Shown here in pieces: positions 1 to 5,823 of a DNA stretch of 17,339 nt. Below the pieces are notes generated by a model, which was not told the origin of the DNA, did no database searches, and saw only the letters and a list, made by a program, of their open reading frames with translations. A program made the translations under genes and the position numbers. Source of the DNA: JBAJNL01 sp036881885. GTDB taxonomy: Bacteria > Pseudomonadota > Alphaproteobacteria > Holosporales > Hepatobacteraceae. Where the stretch lies: the NCBI GenBank assembly GCA_036881885.1, contig JBAJNL010000030.1, forward strand, positions 1 through 17,339. Direction: 5' to 3'. Every line of letters starts with the position of its first letter. Within the stretch, counting starts at the first letter, position 1.

Positions 1-23
1 ACTGTTAGGGCTAAGTTGTGAGA

Positions 24-43
24 GCTCCTCAAAAACGAGGGGC
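24..43 (+). promoter_or_regulatory. Leader hairpin upstream of infC
   Basis: A 7-bp stem (24-30 pairs with 37-43, one G-T wobble) encloses a 6-nt A-rich loop. It ends 9 nt before the AAAGG ribosome-binding sequence at 53-57. No T-run follows directly, so a simple terminator is unlikely. It could be a leader structure controlling infC, or the tail of an upstream gene outside the window. If infC began at the GTG at 18 the hairpin would be inside the coding sequence. Confidence 0.35.
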
Positions 44-65
44 GTTAAGGTTAAAGGATATTTTT

Positions 66-740
66 TTGCAGCACACCAGAACAAAAGAAGGCAAGGGCGC
101 GCGGACGAACCAAGATATTCTAGCCTCTGAGGTGCGTCTTGTGGATGAAACGGGGGCGTTGCAGGGCGTTGTGCCCACACCAGAGGCCTTGCAGCGTGCA
201 AAGGATGTGGGACTTGATCTTGTAGAAGTTGCGCCCGATTCAAAGCCGCCTGTGTGTAAAATTCTTGATTATGGCAAAGTGCGTTTTGAGGCCCGCAAGA
301 AAAAAGCGGCCATGAAAAAGAAGCAAAAAACGCTTGAAATCAAAGAGCTGCAGTTTCGCGTGGGCATCGAAGATCACGACTATCAAGTGAAAAAGCGGCA
401 TGCACAGCGCTTTTTGTCGGCAGGTAATAAAGTGCGCGTGGTGTTGCGCTTTAAGGGGCGTGAAATGGGCCACCAAGAAATTGGGGTCAGCTTGTTGCAT
501 CGCTTGGTGGATGATCTTGCCGATTTCGGAAAGCTTGAGGCCGAAGCCAAAACTGAAGGCCGTCGCATGTTAATGGTGTTGTTACCGCTGGATGCCAAAG
601 ATATCCAAAAGCGTGAGGCGCAAAAAGCACAGCGCGAAAAAGAATCTGATTTGAATAAATCCAAAGAGGCCGCCGGAGATGCCGAGGGTGAGGCTACAAT
701 CAACGCCACCCCCGACAAAGCCGAAGCCAAAGAAAGCTAG
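66..740 (+). CDS. infC: Translation initiation factor IF-3
   Basis: IF3 binds the 30S ribosomal subunit, prevents premature 50S joining and proofreads start-codon selection. The family pattern is clear. An N-terminal domain contains the RTNQDI and LVEVAP stretches, followed by PPVCKILDYGK. A lysine-rich linker follows, then a C-terminal domain with KELQFR, the KVRVVLRFKGREM stretch and GRRMLMVLLP. I chose TTG at 66 because AAAGG (53-57) lies 8 nt upstream. An in-frame GTG at 18 and an ATT at 60 (E. coli infC uses ATT) are alternatives; the ATT is only 2 nt from the AAAGG. The protein has about 224 residues against roughly 180 for the usual family member. The extra residues are a charged, Ala/Lys/Glu-rich C-terminal tail. 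rpmI and rplT, common partners of infC, do not follow; a repeat does. Confidence 0.95.
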   Translation: MQHTRTKEGKGARTNQDILASEVRLVDETGALQGVVPTPEALQRAKDVGLDLVEVAPDSKPPVCKILDYGKVRFEARKKKAAMKKKQKTLEIKELQFRVGIEDHDYQVKKRHAQRFLSAGNKVRVVLRFKGREMGHQEIGVSLLHRLVDDLADFGKLEAEAKTEGRRMLMVLLPLDAKDIQKREAQKAQREKESDLNKSKEAAGDAEGEATINATPDKAEAKES

Positions 741-767
741 CTCGCCAAAAACTGTTGTGCCCACATT

Positions 768-854
768 GTCATTGCGAGGAGAAACGTATGTTTCGACGCG
801 GCAATCCGTCGTGTGCTTTAGCCACTTAAGTTTCTGGCCAGTGGATCGCCACAG
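768..854. repeat. Palindromic GTCATTGCGAGG-type repeat, right end missing
   Basis: This begins with GTCATTGCGAGGAG, has a small hairpin (GAAAC-gtat-GTTTC), then GACGCGGCAATCC and GTGTGCTTTAG, and ends with TGGATCGCCAC. It matches the fuller copies at 2911-3020 and 5260-5368. The right terminal inverted repeat (TTCGCGATGAC) is absent: the element runs straight into a truncated transposase reading frame. It starts 27 nt after the infC stop codon. Confidence 0.8.
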
Positions 855-1042
855 CTTAACCGATGGCGCCCATAGTACTTTAAAAAGGTTTGTGGACATG
901 TGCCGTGATGGGTGTAAAAGTCCTTCACACGCTTAAACAAAGGGTGATTCCCTTGTTTAACCAGCGCATAATCTTGGATTAAAAACTGGTATTTTTGAAT
1001 ATAGTTCTTCTTTAATGTGTCGTCTCGACTGTTGATACGCAT
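818..1042 (-). pseudogene. Truncated N-terminal fragment of a transposase/integrase-like HTH protein
   Basis: A 74-residue minus-strand frame starts at ATG 1042 behind a strong GGAGG 9 nt upstream. Residues such as LIQDYALVKQGNHP, FKRVKDFYTHHGT and QTFLKYYGRHR resemble, from memory, the N-terminal helix-turn-helix region of DDE-type integrases/transposases in intracellular bacteria; I could not check this by search. The last roughly 12 residues (CGDPLARNLSG) are translated from the palindromic repeat at 768-854, and the TAA stop lies in the repeat's GTGTGCTTTAG motif. The catalytic domain is absent, so the gene is a remnant even though it retains a good ribosome-binding site. It could still be expressed as a short protein. 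Confidence is good that it is a remnant and moderate for the family. Confidence 0.55.
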
Positions 1043-1082
1043 GATAAATTTCCTCCGTTGATCCCAAGATAATTTTATCAAC

Positions 1083-1350
1083 GAATTATCTGACCTCTAC
1101 AGCAATGACACGATTATATTCATCTTTGGTTGGTGTTATTTTTTCTTTTTTTAGGCGCGCGCAAGGCATTCTCCACCATTCGCAAGTTTAGAAAGTTTTT
1201 AAGCAAAATCAAATAAATAGACACTCTTTTTGTTTCTAAGGATTGAGCCTGCGGCGATCCAACGCGTTTATTGTGTTGCGCATCCCTCTGGCAAAGTGCT
1301 GTGCACTTCAATCTTTTAAAGGGCGTCCCTGCCGTCAAAAGCCAGAACTG
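1083..1350. other. Intergenic region between transposase remnant and LRR gene
   Basis: I see no convincing gene here. The region holds the left arm of a diverged inverted repeat (1150-1202) and a perfect 6-bp hairpin with a TGT loop (1294-1308), which on the plus strand is followed by CAATCTTTT. A 72-codon minus-strand frame (1120-1338) is open, but only its C-terminal part is conserved, with 2726-2778. Confidence 0.5.
1150..1202 (-). repeat. Left arm of 53-bp diverged inverted repeat
   Basis: Read on the minus strand, this segment aligns with 2726-2778 on the plus strand at about 44 of 53 positions, by hand and without gaps. The longest identical block is CGCGCGCCT. In one frame both arms encode similar peptides: LKNFLNLRMVENALRAPK here and IKNLLRLRIVDNVFRAPE in the other arm. 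The two arms bracket the LRR gene. Confidence 0.7.
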
Positions 1351-2586
1351 TTAAGCATTGCCGGTGGTTAAAGTATTCAGAAGGCGTTCAGTTTGGTTGC
1401 CGCAAGCTTGAACCACCACCTTTGGGATGGCCCTTAGCGCACGCACCTGGGTCAGCAAGGGGCAGTTACCGATGCACGCTTGCTGACACACCAGCGAGGT
1501 TTGTAGTGAGGCCAGTTTGGGGCAATCGCCAAGGCCCAGTTGTCTTAGATCGGGCAAGCCATGGATCGCTTTAAGGCGCTGGCACTGCAATGCCGTGAGT
1601 TGCTGAAGATTGGCCGGGCCTTTAATGAGGTCAATGCCGCAGTTTTCAAGATTAAGCAAGCAGCTGCCTTGCAGCAAAAGCATTTCTTGAAGCGCAGGAA
1701 GATTTTTAAGTGCCACCAGAACGCTGCATTTGAGCGCAAAGATTTTTTCCAGCAGTGGTAAATCAGCGATTGTACGCAGGCGAGGTGCATTGCGCACATC
1801 AATGGCTTTAAGATTGGGGCATTCACCGATGGTGGTCAGCGTTTTGCACCCATCTGCGTTAAGCGATTGAAGGTGTGAAAAATTTTTAAGATGATTCACG
1901 CCATCACACTTGATCAGAATCAGTTTGGCTAGGTTTGGCGGGGCGGGAACATTGATCACGCTTTTGCATTGGCTCAAAGTCAGATTTTTAAGCGCAGGCG
2001 TGTCTTCAATGGCTTTGAAGTTCCAGCAGTTTTTGACTTCAAGGGTGTGTAATTTGCGAAAATGTGAAACCGATTCAAGGCTGTGACAGCGCGTGACGGT
2101 CAGTTTTTGCAGATGCGATCCGTACGAGAATGATTTAAAGTTGTAAGCGCCGTCAAGGGTAAGCGTGATGGGCCGTGCCCAGCTATAAACGGTGTCACCT
2201 TGTGTGTACGCCACAACCTCAACCAACATTGCAACATTAATTTTTGTAATTTTTTTGGTGTTGTAAGGCGCGGCGCCTTCAGGCACGTCTCCTTGCAGCA
2301 CCTTGGCCAGGGCAAGATCTTTAAGTTTGCGCACTTTGTTGGACGCATCAATGGTGTTAAAAGACTCAGAAAGAAGCTGCTTGCCCAAAACGCGCACCGC
2401 AGAGGCAGGTTGCGGCAAAGGTGCCGCGGCCGCCACATCTTGCGATGCAAAGGCAGAGGCTAAAGAGCACACTTGTTGTTGCGGCTTTGAATCTTCTAAA
2501 TTGCTGCCTTGTGGCATGGCAAAGCCGCCTTGCATAAGCAGCATGCAACAAAAAAAACATAATAAGAATGTATAAAGGGGCCTCAT
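1351..2586 (-). CDS. Secreted leucine-rich-repeat protein
   Basis: This is a 411-residue protein with an N-terminal hydrophobic segment (about residues 5-23, Cys/Phe/Leu-rich) that looks like a signal peptide or membrane anchor. About ten irregular leucine-rich repeats of 20-22 residues span roughly residues 145-390. Their pattern is LxxLxLxxCxxLxxLxxLPxL, with a Cys in the CxxL position of most units; the style is closest to cysteine-containing or plant-type LRRs. Residues 40-140 are not recognised. LRR domains bind proteins, and in intracellular bacteria such proteins are often exported and act on host targets; that role is inference. The ATG at 2586 has no clear Shine-Dalgarno sequence and lies inside an 11-bp inverted repeat. 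The gene is bracketed by a diverged inverted repeat, suggesting it may have moved as a unit. No enzymatic domain is visible. Confidence 0.8.
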   Translation of the reverse strand: MRPLYTFLLCFFCCMLLMQGGFAMPQGSNLEDSKPQQQVCSLASAFASQDVAAAAPLPQPASAVRVLGKQLLSESFNTIDASNKVRKLKDLALAKVLQGDVPEGAAPYNTKKITKINVAMLVEVVAYTQGDTVYSWARPITLTLDGAYNFKSFSYGSHLQKLTVTRCHSLESVSHFRKLHTLEVKNCWNFKAIEDTPALKNLTLSQCKSVINVPAPPNLAKLILIKCDGVNHLKNFSHLQSLNADGCKTLTTIGECPNLKAIDVRNAPRLRTIADLPLLEKIFALKCSVLVALKNLPALQEMLLLQGSCLLNLENCGIDLIKGPANLQQLTALQCQRLKAIHGLPDLRQLGLGDCPKLASLQTSLVCQQACIGNCPLLTQVRALRAIPKVVVQACGNQTERLLNTLTTGNA

Positions 2587-2631
2587 AAGATATTTTTATT
2601 GGCAAAATAATTTAAGTGTTTCTTATGAGGC
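2580..2631 (-). promoter_or_regulatory. 11-bp perfect inverted repeat over the LRR start codon
   Basis: GCCTCATAAGA (2580-2590) and TCTTATGAGGC (2621-2631) are exact reverse complements, separated by 30 nt. The ATG of the LRR gene (2586-2584) lies in the inner arm. In an mRNA starting upstream of 2631 the start codon would be paired in the stem. As DNA it could be a dimeric operator. Either reading is inference. Confidence 0.6.
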
Positions 2632-2658
2632 AAAAGGGTTAAGAAAAAGAAAACGCCT

Positions 2659-2675
2659 TTGCGATGACGACCGAA
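2659..2675. repeat. Fragment of the right end of the palindromic repeat
   Basis: TTGCGATGACGACCGAAA resembles the right terminal part of the element at 3010-3027 (TCGCGATGACGACCAAAA). The rest of an element is not recognisable here, so this is a relic end. Confidence 0.5.
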
Positions 2676-2725
2676 AGGCTATCCAGCTTCTGTTACAATA
2701 AAAACAATTATTTTCTTGGTTTTTA

Positions 2726-2778
2726 TTAAAAATTTGCTAAGATTGCGAATAGTGGATAATGTCTTTCGCGCGCCTGAA
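2726..2778 (+). repeat. Right arm of 53-bp diverged inverted repeat
   Basis: This is the partner of 1150-1202. The reading frame is open and most coding differences between the arms are conservative (L/I, F/L, M/I, E/D, A/V). The arm lies 140 bp upstream of the LRR start and is followed at once by a 17-bp tandem repeat. Confidence 0.7.
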
Positions 2779-2794
2779 ATAAATAAGATTGAAA

Positions 2795-2850
2795 GGACAC
2801 GGTTACAAAAAGGACACGGTTACAAAAAGGACACGGTCACAAAAAGGACA
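2795..2850. repeat. 17-bp tandem direct repeat, 3.3 copies
   Basis: The unit GGACACGGTTACAAAAA occurs at 2795-2811 and 2812-2828. It recurs with one change (T to C) at 2829-2845, and a partial fourth copy follows. There are no spacers, so it is not a CRISPR array. It could be a slippage-prone tract. Confidence 0.9.
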
Positions 2851-2864
2851 GACGTCACAATCAC

Positions 2865-2905
2865 GTCATTGCGAAAAGCCCTTTTAGGGCGACGCGGCAT
2901 GCCCA
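2865..2905. repeat. Partial palindromic repeat (left end)
   Basis: This starts GTCATTGCGA, then AAAGCCCTTTTAGGGC, which forms a small hairpin (GCCC-tttta-GGGC), then GACGCGGCA. The rest of the element is missing; the full copy follows at 2911. Confidence 0.7.
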
Positions 2906-2910
2906 AAACC

Positions 2911-3020
2911 GTCATTGCGAGGAGAAACTTTAGTTTCGACGCGGCAATCCATCGTGTGCTTTGGCCGCTTCATTTTCAGCTAAGTGGATCGCCGCACAAC
3001 CCATGGCCGTTCGCGATGAC
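2911..3020. repeat. Full palindromic (MITE-like) repeat, 110 bp
   Basis: The ends GTCATTGCGA and TCGCGATGAC form a 10-bp terminal stem with one G-T wobble. Inside, GAAACT-TTAGTTTC makes a small hairpin, and GGCAATCCA pairs with TGGATCGCC (8 of 9). The whole unit can therefore fold into a branched cruciform or RNA hairpin. It has no coding capacity, so any movement would need a transposase in trans. Confidence 0.8.
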
Positions 3021-3056
3021 GACCAAAATGGCTCGGCAATCCATCGTGTGCTTTAG
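3021..3056. repeat. Partial palindromic repeat overlapping a stop codon
   Basis: GGCAATCCATCGTGTGCTTT is repeated from inside the full copy, followed by AG. The TAA stop codon of the minus-strand gene at 3053-5059 is read from the TTA in this motif, as is the stop of the transposase remnant at 818. Confidence 0.7.
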
Positions 3057-5059
3057 CTGTCGTCTTCACTTTCCAGTTCGTCGGGGTCAGAGTCGTGGCT
3101 TGCAGCATCGCTTGAGTCGCTCTCGTCGGCCTTTGTTGCCTCAGGCGTGGGTTCGGCGGTCTCTTCAGCTGGTGTCGCCGGTGTGGAGAATTTTTTCAAG
3201 AGAGCGTCAGCTTTTGCCTCCTGCTCTCGCTGCAAGGCTTCGAGGTCTGCTTTCTGTTTGGCTGCAAGTTCTTGCTGTTTAGCAGCCAGATCTTTTTGCA
3301 GGGCTTCAAGACTTGCTTGCTGTTCTGCAAGCATTTTCTTTTGATCTTCGCGCTGTTGTTCCAGTTGTGCCTCAAGGTTTGCGGCCGCGGTTTGAAAAGC
3401 GTTTTCTACAGGTTTTTCGGTGTCTCCAAAAGGGTAAGGGGGCGTCATGTCTTTAAGGCTTGCATCGGTTGCCTCAACAGCTTCTTTAAAAGCTTTCTGA
3501 ATCGCCTGGCCTTCTTCAGATGCTAAAAACAGTTGCATTTTGCTATCCGCAAGTTGAAGCAATGCTTTGAGTCCCGCGATCTTCTCTTTAAAAAACGCCT
3601 GCTTCAGCGCATCGGTTGCATCTTCAGCCGGCAAAGGGCTTTGGTAAGCGTTTGCGCAGCCAAAGGCCAAGTCAATCACGCTTTGAAAGCTGGCCATTTC
3701 TTGCAGTAAAAACTTGCTGCCGGGCAAGGTGGTGGAAATCATAAAAGTATCAGGGTTTTCAAATTTCGAGATATATTTTGCCTCGACCATCAGACCACCG
3801 TCGGTGGTTTTAATTTCCCATGTTGGAAAGCGATAATCCACGTACTTGTTGGGTAAGACACCATAGGTATGTTTGTACAGCATGGGGGGGATAGCGATTT
3901 TGGCTTCCTCACGTAGATTTTCGTCTTCAATAGAGGCAAGCGTGCCTTCAGGGGTTGCGTACTTCTCTAAAGGGTTGGGAAAGTTCTCTTCTCGGTTATC
4001 AAGGCGCTTTTGTGCCTCTGTTAAAACCTCTTTCCAAACAGTGTGCAGGTCCGAGCTAAGTGTGTTCATTTTGGGCCACACAAAAGCCTCGTGACCCACC
4101 CAAAAAAGAGCAGCTTGCAGAACGTTGTTGTTATCAGCACCTTTACTGATCGCAAACATGGCATTTTCAAAAGCTTTGAGGCGCTTTTGCAAAAGGTCTA
4201 CTTGTTGGATCGCATAGTCTTCCCGCTCTTTGATGGTCTCAAAGGTGTTGGGCAGATGGACCGCCTCGCACACAGCGTTTTCTCTGGCGCGCAGCGCAAT
4301 GGCAGCGTGAGTGGTGTCGTGATACTGGTGGCCCATGGCGCTGGCTTTAAGGCCATGAATATCATAGGTTTTGTTGGCATCGGTTGCGCACGATATCAGG
4401 TAAATATTCTGCCAAAACGTGCGGTTCAGGGTTTTTATATCAAAAAGATGTTCTGCATCGCACACAGGCAAAAAGCAAACAGGATTCTGGCGGAAAAAAG
4501 TGCGTGTTGTCGATTCGTGCGCTTGAGGAAAAAGCTGTCCCACAAAGTGCGCCGCATAGTCGGTGGGATTGACATCGGGGCTGCAATCAAAAAGCTTTCT
4601 GACCATGGGCTGCGTGGCTAAAATTTTTAAAAGTGTGCGATCGTCTTGCTTCCAGTCAGGCGTGCGGTAAGCCATGGCCTTAAAGTGCGCATCCAAGATG
4701 TCAAGGCCATTCAATGTACCCATTTGAATCTTAGCATCAAGCATTACATCAAGGGCTTTTTCCATCGGGTTGTCCGAGCTTTGAAGCTGTGCGCGCACAT
4801 CTTGCAGCAAGGGTTCGTAAATATTTTGAGGTAAAGGCACAAGATGCGGAAACAAAGGTTGACTGTTCAAAGGGGCTTGCGCGTTTTCGCTTGAGGCTGC
4901 CGCAGCGGCAAGGGGTGACTGCGGGGTAAACTTTTCAAGATAAGCTTGGGCCGCGGGCACAAGCTCTTCGGGTTTTGTGGCCTGAAGCTGGTTGCAGGCA
5001 AGGCTAAGCGCGCCAAAGCCAACAGCACAAAAAAACTGGATAGATTTCAATTTGAACAC
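3053..5059 (-). CDS. Large predicted secreted protein of unknown function
   Basis: I do not recognise this 668-residue protein. It starts with GTG at 5059; AAGGAG lies about 11 nt upstream. Residues 1-27 form a signal peptide (MFKLKS followed by a hydrophobic stretch). The cysteine at residue 22 lacks a good lipobox (S-L-A before it), so a lipoprotein is possible but not favoured. Residues 243-251 read GHQYHDTTH, a histidine-rich cluster that could bind a metal; I cannot match it to a known family. Residues about 553-622 are a Gln/Glu/Lys/Ala-rich coiled coil with repeated AKQ and EALQ units. The last 30 residues are an acidic Ser/Asp/Glu tail. A promoter (TTGACA, 17 bp, TACTGT) lies about 60 bp upstream. 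The gene stands alone between repeat clusters. An exported structural or host-interaction role is only a guess. Confidence 0.8.
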   Translation of the reverse strand: MFKLKSIQFFCAVGFGALSLACNQLQATKPEELVPAAQAYLEKFTPQSPLAAAAASSENAQAPLNSQPLFPHLVPLPQNIYEPLLQDVRAQLQSSDNPMEKALDVMLDAKIQMGTLNGLDILDAHFKAMAYRTPDWKQDDRTLLKILATQPMVRKLFDCSPDVNPTDYAAHFVGQLFPQAHESTTRTFFRQNPVCFLPVCDAEHLFDIKTLNRTFWQNIYLISCATDANKTYDIHGLKASAMGHQYHDTTHAAIALRARENAVCEAVHLPNTFETIKEREDYAIQQVDLLQKRLKAFENAMFAISKGADNNNVLQAALFWVGHEAFVWPKMNTLSSDLHTVWKEVLTEAQKRLDNREENFPNPLEKYATPEGTLASIEDENLREEAKIAIPPMLYKHTYGVLPNKYVDYRFPTWEIKTTDGGLMVEAKYISKFENPDTFMISTTLPGSKFLLQEMASFQSVIDLAFGCANAYQSPLPAEDATDALKQAFFKEKIAGLKALLQLADSKMQLFLASEEGQAIQKAFKEAVEATDASLKDMTPPYPFGDTEKPVENAFQTAAANLEAQLEQQREDQKKMLAEQQASLEALQKDLAAKQQELAAKQKADLEALQREQEAKADALLKKFSTPATPAEETAEPTPEATKADESDSSDAASHDSDPDELESEDDS

Positions 5060-5120
5060 GATGTACAGTTCTCCTTAAACGACGGCAGTTGCCCAGAAAA
5101 AATCAAATTTCATTTGTAAA

Positions 5121-5149
5121 ACAGTAAGTTATATTGTTGATTTTGTCAA
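5121..5149 (-). promoter_or_regulatory. Sigma-70-type promoter for the 3053-5059 gene
   Basis: On the minus strand, TTGACA (5149-5144) is followed by 17 bp and TACTGT (5126-5121). The -35 box is perfect; the -10 box keeps the TA and final T. The leader to the GTG start is about 55 nt. Confidence 0.6.
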
Positions 5150-5219
5150 TAAGAGGCTAAGCAAAAACGTTTTATCATCAAGAGTTTGCGTTTTTCTTGC
5201 GCAGTGTGCTCTTTAATTA

Positions 5220-5410
5220 TCATCGCGAGGAGCCTTTAGGGCGACGCCCCCCCTAGAACGTCATTGCGAGGAGGAAACTCAGTTTCCGACGCGGCAATCC
5301 AGTGTGCTTTGTCCGCTGTTGTTTCTGCTAAGTGGATCGCCACAGGCGCTGCGCACCTTCGCGATGACAACCAAAATAACGCGGCAATCCACGTGTGCTT
5401 TTTTTGCTTC
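5220..5410. repeat. Palindromic repeat cluster with one full 109-bp copy
   Basis: A partial left end (5220-5250, ATCGCGAGGAG and a CCTTTAGGGCGACG segment) precedes a full copy at 5260-5368. That copy is bounded by GTCATTGCGAG and TTCGCGATGAC and contains a perfect inner hairpin (GGAAACTCAGTTTCC). A partial tail follows at 5380-5403 (GCGGCAATCCACGTGTGCTTT). The arrangement of partial, full and partial copies is the same as at 2865-3056, so the cluster may be inherited as a block. Confidence 0.75.
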
Positions 5411-5418
5411 TTTGGTCT

Positions 5419-5447
5419 TTGCAGAAAGGGGCGAAGTTTGCTATGCT
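5419..5447 (+). promoter_or_regulatory. Promoter of the tRNA pair
   Basis: TTGCAG, 17 bp, TATGCT, with an extended -10 (TGC directly before TATGCT). It lies about 55 nt upstream of tRNA-Gln. The core GAAGTTTGCTATG recurs almost exactly upstream of fabD. Confidence 0.6.
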
Positions 5448-5502
5448 AGGGCCTGCATCAAGACGCTTGCGATGGCTGTGATACCGCGTTTTGCCGTCTT
5501 TT

Positions 5503-5576
5503 TGGAGGATAGTTTAACGGTAGAACTTTCGGCTCTGGACCGAACAGTCCTGGTTCGAATCCAGGTCCTCCAGCCA
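5503..5576 (+). tRNA. tRNA-Gln (anticodon CTG)
   Basis: The acceptor stem TGGAGGA pairs with TCCTCCA, followed by G73 and an encoded CCA. The anticodon stem is TTCGG/CCGAA with loop CTCTGGA, so the anticodon is CTG, reading CAG. The T arm is CCTGG-TTCGAAT-CCAGG. All parts of a class I tRNA are present in 74 nt. Confidence 0.95.
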
Positions 5577-5608
5577 ATGTGTGGGCAGGCAGGCTTGTGT
5601 GCAGTGAA

Positions 5609-5701
5609 GGAGAGGTGGCCGAGTGGTTGAAGGCGGCGGTCTCGAAAACCGTTATGCGGCTTTTTGTCGTATCGAGGGTTCGAATCCCTCTCTCTCCTCC
5701 A
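5609..5701 (+). tRNA. tRNA-Ser (anticodon CGA)
   Basis: This is a class II tRNA of 93 nt. The acceptor stem is GGAGAGG with TCTCTCC (G7-T66 wobble). The anticodon loop CTCGAAA gives CGA, which reads TCG. The long variable arm ATGCGGC-ttttt-GTCGTAT forms a 7-bp stem with two wobbles. The T arm is GAGGG-TTCGAAT-CCCTC. CCA is encoded. The discriminator base is T instead of the usual G for tRNA-Ser. The gene lies 32 nt after tRNA-Gln, probably in the same transcript. Confidence 0.95.
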
Positions 5702-5742
5702 GATAAAAAGACGTTTCTTCTCTATGGCTTATGGCTAAAGTT

Positions 5743-5751
5743 TGCTATGAT
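5743..5751 (+). promoter_or_regulatory. Extended -10 promoter candidate for fabD
   Basis: TGC-TATGAT is an extended -10 box about 73 nt before the fabD ATG. No good -35 box is visible at 16-18 bp. The surrounding AAAGTTTGCTATG repeats the tRNA promoter core at 5433-5445. Confidence 0.45.
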
Positions 5752-5823
5752 GGGCACAGCACGTACCGCATGCACTGTGTTTTGTTTTTAAAAGATAAAA
5801 GACGTTTAAGAGGATAGATAGTT

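Noticed and set aside
1120..1338. 72-codon minus-strand frame as a gene
   Set aside because: No ribosome-binding site, and only the C-terminal part is shared with 2726-2778; it is kept as a repeat arm instead.
2795..2850. Possible CRISPR array
   Set aside because: The 17-bp units are directly adjacent, with no spacers, and no cas genes are near.
2716..3282. 188-codon plus-strand frame
   Set aside because: It reads through the inverted repeat arm, tandem repeats and palindromic elements, then antisense into the 668-residue gene; it shows no protein-like composition.
5264..5630. Plus-strand frames across the repeat and tRNA-Gln
   Set aside because: They are made of repeat and tRNA sequence.
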